A stretch of 64,000 nt of DNA from an uncultured Myroides sp. (GCA_913777665.1 CAJYTF010000033.1:27233-91232), one strand, 5' to 3'; counted from the first letter of the stretch, positions 10,408 through 20,216 are shown. Numbers and translations: made by a program. The notes: generated by a model from the letters alone, not told the origin.

Positions 10408-11205
10408 ATTAGATGTTGTAAGATAACCTTTTTGGTCTGCATGGTAAATAAACAAACAACTTTCGTTTTTAATAAGGTTAATAATATCATGCGCAACTTC
10501 GTAAGGTAAAGCCGGGCAGCCTAAGCTACGTCCTAAATATCCTTGGTTTTTTCCTAAGTTTTCGTTGGCATAATCGGCAGCATGTATTACAATATCGCGC
10601 TCTCGAGCATTGTTGTTAATACCTGCTTCTAAACCATCTAATCGTAACGATAAACCGTGTTTTCCCATATAGGTTTCGGCAGTGGTATAAAAACCAAGGC
10701 TGCTTTTGTACGATTCGCGTGTGTTAGAAAAATCGTTCGCATATTCCTTTCCGCTGTTTCTACCGTGCGATACTACAGTTTGGTAAAGAATCTCGTGCGA
10801 TTTCATATCAATAACCCACATTCTGCGTTCGGTAGATGATTTGGTAAAATCAATAATTGTAAGGATTTCTTTATTTAGTTTTCCTTGGTCTTTTAGTTTG
10901 TAATAACCTTTAAAAGCCGCTTTAAAGCTTTCCATTTCAGGCTTTTCAAACTTTTTTTCGTCTAAATCTAAATATTCCGATAAAACCAATTTATCAAAAG
11001 CACTTAAATTACTTGTTGTGTTAGATTTTAAATTTGTTTTTGTTACAGCGGCAATTTCTTTCGATTTTATAGTAGAAGATTTTGTAACTACCGTAACTTT
11101 TTTACCATTTCCATTCCCATTGTTATCTCCGTTCGGGTCGTTAATTGTCATTGGTTTGAACGATAATAGACCCACCATCATTATAGGCAATAATTTAAAA
11201 TTCAT
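10396..11205 (-). CDS. Murein L,D-transpeptidase catalytic domain family protein
   Basis: LYQTVVSHGRNSG ... GRSLGCPALPYEVAHDIINLIKNESCLFIYH. Confidence 0.85.
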   Translation of the reverse strand: MNFKLLPIMMVGLLSFKPMTINDPNGDNNGNGNGKKVTVVTKSSTIKSKEIAAVTKTNLKSNTTSNLSAFDKLVLSEYLDLDEKKFEKPEMESFKAAFKGYYKLKDQGKLNKEILTIIDFTKSSTERRMWVIDMKSHEILYQTVVSHGRNSGKEYANDFSNTRESYKSSLGFYTTAETYMGKHGLSLRLDGLEAGINNNARERDIVIHAADYANENLGKNQGYLGRSLGCPALPYEVAHDIINLIKNESCLFIYHADQKGYLTTSNLLN

Positions 11206-11386
11206 TTGTTCTTATATTAATGTTGTTTAAACTTCTGAACGTAAATATAATAACTTTATTACAAACCAAACCGTTAATTTAATGTTTAATAAACATATTT
11301 AACATTTAATTTTAGTAAAATGTTAAAAAAATAGACCGAAATCTAAAATTCTATGAGTAAATTTGAACCATATTTTTAATCGAAAA

Positions 11387-12904
11387 ATGAACAAAAAAGT
11401 CCTTTTAATGATATTAGATGGATGGGGAAATTCACCCGATCCAAAAGTATCAGCCATAGATCATGCCAACACGCCCTTTATAGATAGTTTATATAAAAAG
11501 TATCCTTTTGCACAGTTACGAACCGATGGTTTAAATGTTGGTTTACCCGAAGGACAAATGGGTAATTCTGAAGTTGGTCACATGAATTTGGGTGCCGGTA
11601 GAATTGTATATCAAGATTTGGCAAAAATTAATCTGGCGGTTCAAAACAAAACATTAAATGTAGAACCTGTTTTGCAAGAAGCGTTTACTTTTGCTAAAGT
11701 TCATAACAAAAAGGTACATTTTTTAGGTTTGGTTTCCGATGGCGGCGTGCATTCACATATTAACCATTTGTGTGGTTTGTTAGATGTTGCTAAGGAATTT
11801 GATTTAAAAAATGTTTTTGTGCATGCGTTTACCGATGGGCGTGATGTAGATCCTAAATCAGGTGCCGATCATATTGCTTCATTGATTAAATACATGGATC
11901 AATCTACAGGAAAATTAGCTTCGGTTATAGGTAGATACTACGCAATGGATCGTGATAAACGTTGGGAGCGCGTTAAAAAAGCCTACGATTTATTGGTTAA
12001 AGGCGTGGGAATGCCGTCGCATAATGCCGTTTTAAGCATTGCCGATAGTTATATAAATGAGGTTACAGACGAGTTTATCGAACCAATTGTAATGATAAAT
12101 GAGGATAATACACCCGTTGCAACAATTGGCGAAGGTGATGTAGTTGTTTTCTTTAACTTTAGAACAGATCGCGGCAGACAGCTAACCGAAGTTTTATCGC
12201 AGGTAAATTTACCCGAATTTGGTATGGAAAAGTTAGATTTGTATTACGTTACTCTTACTAATTACGACGAAAGCTATAACAATGTAAAAGTTGTTTATAA
12301 TAAAGATAATATTACCAATACGTTGGGTGAAGTTTTGGAAAGTGCCGGGAAAAAGCAAATACGCATGGCAGAAACAGAAAAGTATCCTCATGTAACCTTT
12401 TTCTTTTCGGGCGGTCGTGAAGAACCTTTTAACGGGGAATCGCGTATTTTGTGTCCGTCGCCAAAAGTAGCTACGTACGATTTAAAACCTGAAATGAGTG
12501 CTTACGATTTAAAAGATGCATTAATACCCGAATTAAACAAAGCCGAAGCCGATTTTATTGTAATTAACTTTGCAAACGGAGATATGGTTGGACATACAGG
12601 TAGTATGAGTGCAGCAATAAAAGCTTGTGAAACGGTTGATATTTGTACAAACCAAATTGTTGATGCTGCTATTTTAAATAATTTTACAGTTATAATTTTG
12701 GCGGATCACGGTAATTGCGAAACTATGTTTAACGAAGACGGTAGCCCAAATACGGCACACACAACAAACCCTGTACCTGTAATTTTAATAGATAAAGATA
12801 TTAAAGAAATTCATAATGGTGTTTTAGCAGATATAGCTCCAACAGTTTTAAAATTAATGGGTGTTGAACAACCAGATGTTATGACAGCCAAAGCCTTGAT
12901 TTAG
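11387..12904 (+). CDS. gpmI: 2,3-bisphosphoglycerate-independent phosphoglycerate mutase
   Basis: VLLMILDGWGNS ... QMGNSEVGHMNLGAGRIVYQDL ... ILADHGNCETM. Start set at MNKKVLL. Confidence 0.97.
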   Translation: MNKKVLLMILDGWGNSPDPKVSAIDHANTPFIDSLYKKYPFAQLRTDGLNVGLPEGQMGNSEVGHMNLGAGRIVYQDLAKINLAVQNKTLNVEPVLQEAFTFAKVHNKKVHFLGLVSDGGVHSHINHLCGLLDVAKEFDLKNVFVHAFTDGRDVDPKSGADHIASLIKYMDQSTGKLASVIGRYYAMDRDKRWERVKKAYDLLVKGVGMPSHNAVLSIADSYINEVTDEFIEPIVMINEDNTPVATIGEGDVVVFFNFRTDRGRQLTEVLSQVNLPEFGMEKLDLYYVTLTNYDESYNNVKVVYNKDNITNTLGEVLESAGKKQIRMAETEKYPHVTFFFSGGREEPFNGESRILCPSPKVATYDLKPEMSAYDLKDALIPELNKAEADFIVINFANGDMVGHTGSMSAAIKACETVDICTNQIVDAAILNNFTVIILADHGNCETMFNEDGSPNTAHTTNPVPVILIDKDIKEIHNGVLADIAPTVLKLMGVEQPDVMTAKALI

Positions 12905-12923
12905 TTATTAAATAGAGTGAATT

Positions 12924-12950
12924 GCCCGAAATTATTTTCGGGCTTTTTTT
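12924..12950 (+). terminator. Rho-independent terminator of gpmI
   Basis: GCCCGAAATTATTTTCGGGCTTTTTTT. Confidence 0.8.
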
Positions 12951-13009
12951 ATAAAAAACAAAAATTTAATTTATAAACCGTAAATTTGCAGTTCAAAACA
13001 ATAAAGTAA

Positions 13010-13831
13010 ATGATTGTAATTAAATCCAAAGAAGAAATAGAAATCATGCGCACGGCTGCGTTGTTGGTTTCTAAAACTTTAGGAATGTTAGCTTCAGAAA
13101 TTAAACCGGGTGTAACCACCTTACATTTAGATAAATTAGCAGAACAATATATTAGAGATCACGGCGGCGTACCAGGCTTTTTAGGTTTGTACGGTTGCCC
13201 GTGTACCTTACTTACAAGTGTTAATGAACAAATTGTTCACGGTTTACCAACAGATAGACCTTTGCAAGATGGCGATGTTGTTTCTTGCGATTTAGGTGCA
13301 ATTGTAAATGAATATTATGGCGATCATTGCTATACTTTTGAAGTTGGTGAAGTTGCTGCCGAAACCAAAAAATTATTACAGGTTACTAAAGAATCTTTAT
13401 ACGTTGGTATTCGCGAATTTAAAGCAGGAAATAGGGTAGAAGATGTAGGTTCTGCTATTCAGCGTTATGCCGAAGGTCACGGATATTCTGTGGTACGTGA
13501 ATTGGTAGGCCACGGATTGGGTAAAAAAATGCACGAAGGTCCGGAAATGCCAAATTATGGTAAAAAAGGTCGCGGAAAATTGTTTCAAGAAGGAATGACC
13601 GTTGCTATTGAACCTATGATTAATATGGGAACTAAAAATATTAAGCAGTTAAAAGACGGTTGGACGATTGTTACACGCGACGGAAAACCAGCTGCACATT
13701 TTGAACATGATGTGGCGTTAGTTGACGGAAAACCTGAACTACTTTCAACATTTGCATATATTTACAAGGCTTTAGGAATTGTATCAAACGAAGAAGATGA
13801 GTTTCGTAAACAGCCTTTAGTTTTATCTTAA
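13010..13831 (+). CDS. map: Type I methionine aminopeptidase
   Basis: CDLGAIVNEYYGDHCYTF, GHGLGKKMHEGPEMPNYG, TVAIEPMI; metal-ligand pattern intact. Confidence 0.95.
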   Translation: MIVIKSKEEIEIMRTAALLVSKTLGMLASEIKPGVTTLHLDKLAEQYIRDHGGVPGFLGLYGCPCTLLTSVNEQIVHGLPTDRPLQDGDVVSCDLGAIVNEYYGDHCYTFEVGEVAAETKKLLQVTKESLYVGIREFKAGNRVEDVGSAIQRYAEGHGYSVVRELVGHGLGKKMHEGPEMPNYGKKGRGKLFQEGMTVAIEPMINMGTKNIKQLKDGWTIVTRDGKPAAHFEHDVALVDGKPELLSTFAYIYKALGIVSNEEDEFRKQPLVLS

Positions 13832-14599
13832 ATGATTAAAAAAGTTTTTAAAACGATATTAAATACCATACCTCGCCCCATTTTAATTCGGGCGAGTTAT
13901 TTTGTTCGCCCTGTTTTGGCTTTTGCTTTAAAAGGTAATCGTTTTACAGATCCGATCGACGGAAAATCGTTTAAAACATTTCTTCCTTACGGTTACGGAA
14001 ACCAGCGTAATAATGTTCTTTCTCCAAGCACTTTGTCTTTAGAACGCCATCGTTTATTGTGGTTGTATTTAAAAAATGAAACCGATTTTTTTTCGAAACA
14101 ATTAAAGGTATTGCATTTTGCTCCGGAACAGGCATTTTACAATCGATTTAGAAAGCAAAAGAATCTAAATTATACCACAACCGATTTAGAATCGCCTTTA
14201 GCCGATGTGAAAGCTGATATCTGTAATCTGCCTTTTGAAAGTGATTTGTATGATGTTATTTTGTGCAACCATGTTTTAGAACATATTCCTGATGATACCA
14301 AAGCAATGCAAGAATTGTATCGCGTTTTAAAGCCGGGCGGAATGGCAATTTTACAGATTCCGCAAGATTTATCAAGAGAAAAAACCTTTGAAGATAATTC
14401 TATTATCGATAAAAAAGAGCGTGCAAAAATTTTCGGACAATATGATCACGTTCGGGTTTATGGTCGCGATTACTTTGATAAATTAAGAAGTATTGGTTTT
14501 AAAGTTGATGAGGTAAATTACACTGCAAAATTATCAAAAGAAGAAGTAGAAAAATACTGTTTGGCAAAAGGAGAAATTATTCCGGTTTGTTATAAATAA
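13832..14599 (+). CDS. Class I SAM-dependent methyltransferase
   Basis: LYDVILCNHVLEHIPDDTKAMQELYRVLKPGGMAILQIP. Confidence 0.85.
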   Translation: MIKKVFKTILNTIPRPILIRASYFVRPVLAFALKGNRFTDPIDGKSFKTFLPYGYGNQRNNVLSPSTLSLERHRLLWLYLKNETDFFSKQLKVLHFAPEQAFYNRFRKQKNLNYTTTDLESPLADVKADICNLPFESDLYDVILCNHVLEHIPDDTKAMQELYRVLKPGGMAILQIPQDLSREKTFEDNSIIDKKERAKIFGQYDHVRVYGRDYFDKLRSIGFKVDEVNYTAKLSKEEVEKYCLAKGEIIPVCYK

Positions 14600-14637
14600 A
14601 AATAGAAAGTCCTGATTTTGTCAGGACTTTCTATTTT
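14600..14637. terminator. Bidirectional terminator
   Basis: AAATAGAAAGTCCTGATTTTGTCAGGACTTTCTATTTT. Confidence 0.8.
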
Positions 14638-15505
14638 AATGTGCATGTTTTTTCTTTAAAATTCCACCTGCAGTTTCTTTAATTGAACTTGAAAAGATAA
14701 ATGCTTTTTGATCGATCTCATGAATGGCATTCTTCAATTTTCTAACTTCTAAACGAGTAACAACCGTATACACAATATCGGTTTCGGTACTTACTTCAAA
14801 ACTATCTTTCATAAAACCGCGTTCGCCTTTGTAAACGGTAATTCCTTTGCTCATTTCTAACACTAAAAAGGCTTTAACTTCTTCGCTTTTCGATGAAATA
14901 ATGGTAACACCCGTGAATTCTTCAAAGCCTTCCACCACATAATCAATCGTTTTCGATGCAACAAAATAAGTAAGCATCGAATAAAAAGCAGCTTCTAGTC
15001 CAAAGAAAATTCCGGCAATTAAAAAGATCAAAATATTAATTCCCAAGATAATCTCGCTCATAGAAAAACCGACTTTTTTTCCAGTGTAAACTGCCAAAAC
15101 TTCAATTCCGTCTAAGGCAATGCCGCTTTTCATACCAAAACCAACGCCTAATCCAATAAAAAATCCACCGAAAACAGAAACGATTAATTTATCGTGCGAA
15201 ACTTCTGGAAACGGAATAAATAGCAAACAAAGACCTAAAATTATTACCGAAATGATCGATTTTATTGCAAAAGATTTACCTATTAATTTTCCACCCAAAA
15301 GCAAAAACGGGATGTTTAAGGCAACAAAAATTAATGCAATATTTATGTGGTATTTTTTGTATAGAAGCAGTGCGATACCAGTTACACCGCCATCGAAAAA
15401 ATGATTGGGAATAAGCAGACTTTTCAATGCGAAACTAATGCAAAGAATTCCCAAAAGCATGAATAGGTAATCTTTAAAACTGTCTTTCGATAAAATTTTG
15501 TCCAT
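14636..15505 (-). CDS. YitT family membrane protein (DUF2179 C-terminal domain)
   Basis: SLLIPNHFFDGGVTGIALLLY ... IDYVVEGFEEFTGVTIISSK ... GITVYKGERGF. Confidence 0.88.
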   Translation of the reverse strand: MDKILSKDSFKDYLFMLLGILCISFALKSLLIPNHFFDGGVTGIALLLYKKYHINIALIFVALNIPFLLLGGKLIGKSFAIKSIISVIILGLCLLFIPFPEVSHDKLIVSVFGGFFIGLGVGFGMKSGIALDGIEVLAVYTGKKVGFSMSEIILGINILIFLIAGIFFGLEAAFYSMLTYFVASKTIDYVVEGFEEFTGVTIISSKSEEVKAFLVLEMSKGITVYKGERGFMKDSFEVSTETDIVYTVVTRLEVRKLKNAIHEIDQKAFIFSSSIKETAGGILKKKHAH

Positions 15506-15517
15506 TGGTTTAGGTGG

Positions 15518-18178
15518 CTAAAGTAATTGTGATTTTATTAGTTGTAAATTTTCTTGTTTTTTGGCGTTGCGCAATCTTTTGGCAGATTCGGTAAAGTAAC
15601 TGTGTTTTTCAAAGAACGAAATCTGAATTCTGTTCCAAGAATCAATATCGGCTATTTTATTTTCTGCCTTTAGTTCTTCAAAAAGTCCGTTTGATATTTC
15701 TTCAAAATCAGTTCTTCCCAAATAATCCAAATCTGCATCTGCTAAAATCTGTTCCAAATGATTTTTCGGAGTTTGCGGAATTCTCGTTGCCATGATCATT
15801 CCTTTAATCTTTTCGATCTGATTAAAACTGTAACCAAAATCCGGCAAATATTCTTCGGCAAATCCGCACGAAATCAATTCATGTCCGTCTGCTTTTACAA
15901 TAAAGCCCGAATCGTGGAAAAGCGCAGCAACTTTAAGCAATTCAGTGTCTTCGGCACTAATTCCTTCTAATTTTGCATAACGCATGGCAGCATCATAAAC
16001 ATCTAAAATATGGCTGATGTTATGATAATGCAAATGCTTTGGCAACTCTTGCGTTAGCTTGTTTAATATAAATTCTTTTGCCCTTTCTAAATTCACGCTT
16101 TTTTCTTTAATTTCTGCAAAGTACATATTTAGTTGAGAATCTTCCAATTTTTCGGGACGTAATTCTGTACTAAAATTTTTATGAACCAATTGATAGGTGT
16201 ATTCGCTAATGTTTACTTTTCCTACGTGCCCGTTCACTTCCATTTCAGAAGCAATGTTTACTGCAGTTCCCCAAACATCATAAGCGAATTTTTTAATACC
16301 AACGATGCCTGCAACGACTTCGCCGGAATTTATACCAATACGCATTTCAAAATATTCTTTGCCTTCGGTTATGCGTTTTTGTTTGTATTCTTCCATAAAA
16401 TCGCGAATTTCTAACGCAGCATACACCATTTTAATAGCGTGCTTTTCGTCTTTGACAGGTAATCCGCTTACCGCCATGTAGGCATCGCCAATGGTTTTGA
16501 TCTTTTCAATACCGTATTTGCTGATGATTCTATCGAATTCCTTAAAACAATAGTTCAGTTCTTCGATCAATTCGGTAGAAGAAACCTTTTCCGTTAGTTT
16601 GGTGAAATCTTTAAAATCGGTAAAAAGAATGGTAACGCTGTCAAAGAATTTTGATTGTGTTTTACCTTTTTCTTTTAATTCTAACGCAATTTCTTCGGGT
16701 AGGATGTTTAGTAAAAGTGCTTCAGATTTTAATCGTTCTACTTCTAATTTTTCATTTTGAATTTTGATTTCACTCTTTTGAATTTCGATTTCGTTTTTAC
16801 GATTTTCAACCTGAACTTCTAATTCTTGATTGATGTTTTCTATGATGGTTTGTTTTTCTTTTTCTTGATCGAGATTCTGTGCGGTAAGATTTTTTACTTC
16901 CATTAATTTTTCTTCGTTTTCTGTATTGATATACGAAAAATACCATGCAAGATAAGCCGACATTGAAAACGGAATACTGAAAATTGAAAGTGCAAAACCA
17001 ACAAAAGATATCCCTACTAAAACATTGGTAAAGTCGTTTTGGTTATCGCCTAATTCTAAATTTCCGTTCTTAGAGAAAATTGAAAAAGCAATGATAATTA
17101 TTAAAGTGAAAAATAGGGTAAATAAAATACCGCTGGCTAAAATACGTGCGCCTTTTACTTTTTTCAAAATGGCTTTTATTAACAGTATGCTACATTCTAT
17201 ACAAGCAAATGCAAACAAAAAAGGTACAATGGCGCCGCTAGTATCAATACTAAAAAACAGAATAAGAATGGTTATTACAGAAAGTGCCGTAAAAATTTTA
17301 AAGCGCAATTGTTTTTTAGAAAAAAGGGTGTTTACCAAACCGCTTAATGCAAAACCAGACAAACACGTTAAAAACACAATGAATTTATAAACCCACTCTT
17401 CGCCTTTTACATCTGAAACCATTAAAAAGTATGAAATAGATACAAAAACACCACCCATACTAAAGCTGAATAAACTAAAGTATAAGTTAGGTTTAAATTG
17501 GCGGTAAAACAAGAACAATATCAAGTGAAACACGAAAAGCGTCATAAAAACAGAACCAATAATCATGACAATAGAACTGGTTTGGTTTTTTTTCTGTTTT
17601 AAAAGCAGCGCATTTTCTGTTTTAGTGATTCTAAAATCAAAATCAAAAAATGTATCGGTAGCTTTTATTTGGCTGTTTTCGTATTTTATGGCAAAAGTAT
17701 GTTTACCGGGCTTTGTAAAAACAAAATTGGTGTAAGGACGTTTTAGTTCGTTAAATGTAAAAAAAACAATTGTGCCGTTACTGCCATTAGAAAATGCACC
17801 GAAAGTTTTAAGTAGTTTTCCATCTAAATAAATAGAATAAGCACCGGTTAAATCTACCGATAAACTTAAAGGAATGCCCACCAAAGTAGAATCTATTTCA
17901 AATGAATTTCTAAACCAACCCATTTTATTAAAATTCATTTCTTGCTTGATTATGTTGCCTAAACTGTCTGTCTTAATCAAAGTCCAATCATTATCAACTA
18001 AATCAGGATTCTTCCATTTGTCATTGGTTCCATGTTTAAACTTCCATCCGTGTAACAATTTAAAATAGGCTTCTTCATTGGCAATAACTTCTTTGGTATA
18101 TCTTGGCAAAGAATCAGTGGTTTGTGCAAACGAAGTAATACATAGCAAAAGCAGTATAAATGTTATGAACTTTCTCAT
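15518..18178 (-). CDS. 7TM (7TMR-DISM-like) sensor - coiled coil - class III adenylate/guanylate cyclase - C-terminal HD phosphohydrolase-like domain
   Basis: Signal peptide, jelly-roll-like ectodomain, 7 TM and coiled coil. Cyclase motifs VTILFTDFKDFTKL (Asp1), KIKTIGDAYMAVSG (Lys, Asp2), FAYDVWGTAVNIASEME (Arg replaced by Glu). HD motifs HNISHILDV, LFHDSGF, GHELISC, ADADLDYLG. Confidence 0.9.
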   Translation of the reverse strand: MRKFITFILLLLCITSFAQTTDSLPRYTKEVIANEEAYFKLLHGWKFKHGTNDKWKNPDLVDNDWTLIKTDSLGNIIKQEMNFNKMGWFRNSFEIDSTLVGIPLSLSVDLTGAYSIYLDGKLLKTFGAFSNGSNGTIVFFTFNELKRPYTNFVFTKPGKHTFAIKYENSQIKATDTFFDFDFRITKTENALLLKQKKNQTSSIVMIIGSVFMTLFVFHLILFLFYRQFKPNLYFSLFSFSMGGVFVSISYFLMVSDVKGEEWVYKFIVFLTCLSGFALSGLVNTLFSKKQLRFKIFTALSVITILILFFSIDTSGAIVPFLFAFACIECSILLIKAILKKVKGARILASGILFTLFFTLIIIIAFSIFSKNGNLELGDNQNDFTNVLVGISFVGFALSIFSIPFSMSAYLAWYFSYINTENEEKLMEVKNLTAQNLDQEKEKQTIIENINQELEVQVENRKNEIEIQKSEIKIQNEKLEVERLKSEALLLNILPEEIALELKEKGKTQSKFFDSVTILFTDFKDFTKLTEKVSSTELIEELNYCFKEFDRIISKYGIEKIKTIGDAYMAVSGLPVKDEKHAIKMVYAALEIRDFMEEYKQKRITEGKEYFEMRIGINSGEVVAGIVGIKKFAYDVWGTAVNIASEMEVNGHVGKVNISEYTYQLVHKNFSTELRPEKLEDSQLNMYFAEIKEKSVNLERAKEFILNKLTQELPKHLHYHNISHILDVYDAAMRYAKLEGISAEDTELLKVAALFHDSGFIVKADGHELISCGFAEEYLPDFGYSFNQIEKIKGMIMATRIPQTPKNHLEQILADADLDYLGRTDFEEISNGLFEELKAENKIADIDSWNRIQISFFEKHSYFTESAKRLRNAKKQENLQLIKSQLL

Positions 18179-18179
18179 T

Positions 18180-20216
18180 TTAATTTGTTTTAGTTTCTAC
18201 AAAATACATTTTTGCCAAGCCTTTTCCTTTAATTTCCAATTCGCCGCGGTAACTGAAATCGAAAAACTGTTTTGCCAACTCATACGTTGTGTGCCCCACG
18301 TTAATTTTTCCGTTTTCGCTTCGGGCTTTCATGCGGGCAGCAGTGTTTACGGCATCGCCCCAAATATCGTAAGCGAATTTTTTAATACCTACAATTCCTG
18401 CAACAACTTCGCCCGAATTAATTCCAATCTTAATCTCAAAATAAGGCTTGTCTGCTTTTCTTCTTTCTTCTTGATAAGATGTAATGAAATCGCACATTTC
18501 TAACGCCACTTCGATCATTTTTTTTGCGTGATTATCATTTACCAACGGAAGTCCGCTTACTGCCATGTACGAATAACTGATGGTTTTAATTTTTTCGATC
18601 TGATGTTTGGTTGTAATATGATCAAAAGCCTGAAAACAATGGTTCAGTTCGTCTAATAATTCCTGTGAATTCAATCGTTGTGAAACCGAATCCAGATTAG
18701 TGAAATCAGAAAATAAAATAGACACGCTGCTGAATTGTTTTACCTTACTTTCACCACTTTCTTTTAATTCGTCGGCAATATCTTTTGGAAGGATATTTAA
18801 CAGTAAATCTTCTGATTTTTGTTTTTCAGAAAGCAATTCCGTCTGCTGTTTTTCAATTTCTTGTTTTTGAATTTCAATTTCCTTGGTACGTTCTTTAACT
18901 TCGGTTTCAAGAAAACTCATCTTGTTTTCTAAAAGTCCTTTACGTTCTTGTTGCTGCTTTAATGTTTGTGCCGATAGTTGCTTCACTTCTTTTAACTGTT
19001 GATTTAACTTGCGACTTACCGCAGCAAAATTTGAAGCTAAAAACGCCGACATAGCAAATGGAATGCTAAAGAAAGAGAATGTACCTAATATTATTAAAAT
19101 GCTAAGTAAAATAGCGTTCATGGTTTGTGTTGCGTAAAGTATTCCTACAAACATACCAAGTAAAATGGCAAAACCAAAACTGCAAATAAGCCCAAAAGCA
19201 ATGATTTTTGAACCTGGTTTTTTATTAATTGTCGCAATTAGTACAATAATAATTGCTTCGAATAACAAAAGTGTGGTGAAAACAGATCCTACAAAAGAAA
19301 AATCCATAGAAACAACATACATTAAAAACAAAGCAATCCCTACGCAAGCACTTAAAATAATTAGGCGTAATTTGTTTTTACTGAATAGAAAATTTACTGT
19401 GGTACTAATTGCCAAACTACCAATTAATGAAAAAGTAATTGATGTAGGATTGTTGAGCTCTGTAAACTGAATACCGTCGATTCCGGAATGCAGCATTGGA
19501 GCATATCCTAACAGAATACTTAATCCCGAACAAAAATTAAAGATACCAAAAAACAAATTTGCAATGAACTTTCTGTAAAAACCAAACAACATTAAATGTA
19601 TAACACCCAATGTAATAAATATAAAGCCAATGGCAGTAATGGCTAACCATAAATAGTTGTTAAGGTCTGCTTTTTCGCTGTAGTTATCAACAGTTACTAA
19701 AGAGAATTTAAAACCTTTTGGTTGAAATACCGATAATTTTTGATTATGTAAAACATCTTTATAATGAACAGCAAAAACATGTTCTCCAGGTTTGGAAAAG
19801 ATAAAAGTTACCGGTTGGTTTTTAAATTCTTTGGTTTTTTCATCAACCTTGCCAAAGCTCCCTAAATATAAACCGTTTAAGTAAACACCAGCATTTGCTT
19901 TAGAAAACACTAACAACGAAATAGGAACGTTTACTAAAGTAGAATCTACCTGTATTTTTTGTCTGAACCATATTTCACCCTTGTATGCTGAATCATTCAG
20001 ATTAAAAAAAACAGCTGTTTGTGGTTTCCATTCATCATCGTTAAAATCAGTTTCTTTCCATGATGAATTAGTACCAATTTTAGATTTCCAATCTTTTTTC
20101 AGATCAATTCCCTTTTCAAGATCTTGTAAAGAATAGATCTTTTTTGCTTGAATACTGTCCTGTGAAAAACAGATATTCATTACAAGAAACATTAGAAATA
20201 GTAGTATTTTTTTCAC
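18180..20216 (-). CDS. 7TM (7TMR-DISM-like) sensor - coiled coil - class III cyclase-like domain with second metal Asp lost
   Basis: Same architecture as the downstream gene. VSILFSDFTNLDS (Asp1 present), KIKTISYSYMAVSG (GD replaced by SY), FAYDIWGDAVNTAARMK (Asn and Arg present). Confidence 0.9.
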   Translation of the reverse strand: MKKILLFLMFLVMNICFSQDSIQAKKIYSLQDLEKGIDLKKDWKSKIGTNSSWKETDFNDDEWKPQTAVFFNLNDSAYKGEIWFRQKIQVDSTLVNVPISLLVFSKANAGVYLNGLYLGSFGKVDEKTKEFKNQPVTFIFSKPGEHVFAVHYKDVLHNQKLSVFQPKGFKFSLVTVDNYSEKADLNNYLWLAITAIGFIFITLGVIHLMLFGFYRKFIANLFFGIFNFCSGLSILLGYAPMLHSGIDGIQFTELNNPTSITFSLIGSLAISTTVNFLFSKNKLRLIILSACVGIALFLMYVVSMDFSFVGSVFTTLLLFEAIIIVLIATINKKPGSKIIAFGLICSFGFAILLGMFVGILYATQTMNAILLSILIILGTFSFFSIPFAMSAFLASNFAAVSRKLNQQLKEVKQLSAQTLKQQQERKGLLENKMSFLETEVKERTKEIEIQKQEIEKQQTELLSEKQKSEDLLLNILPKDIADELKESGESKVKQFSSVSILFSDFTNLDSVSQRLNSQELLDELNHCFQAFDHITTKHQIEKIKTISYSYMAVSGLPLVNDNHAKKMIEVALEMCDFITSYQEERRKADKPYFEIKIGINSGEVVAGIVGIKKFAYDIWGDAVNTAARMKARSENGKINVGHTTYELAKQFFDFSYRGELEIKGKGLAKMYFVETKTN

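Noticed and set aside
15758-19470. Multiple + strand ORFs antisense to the cyclase genes (e.g. 17025..17390, 18078..18503, 19165..19470)
   Set aside because: They mirror the coding strand of well-supported proteins and have no recognisable domains. They are typical shadow ORFs in AT-rich genomes.
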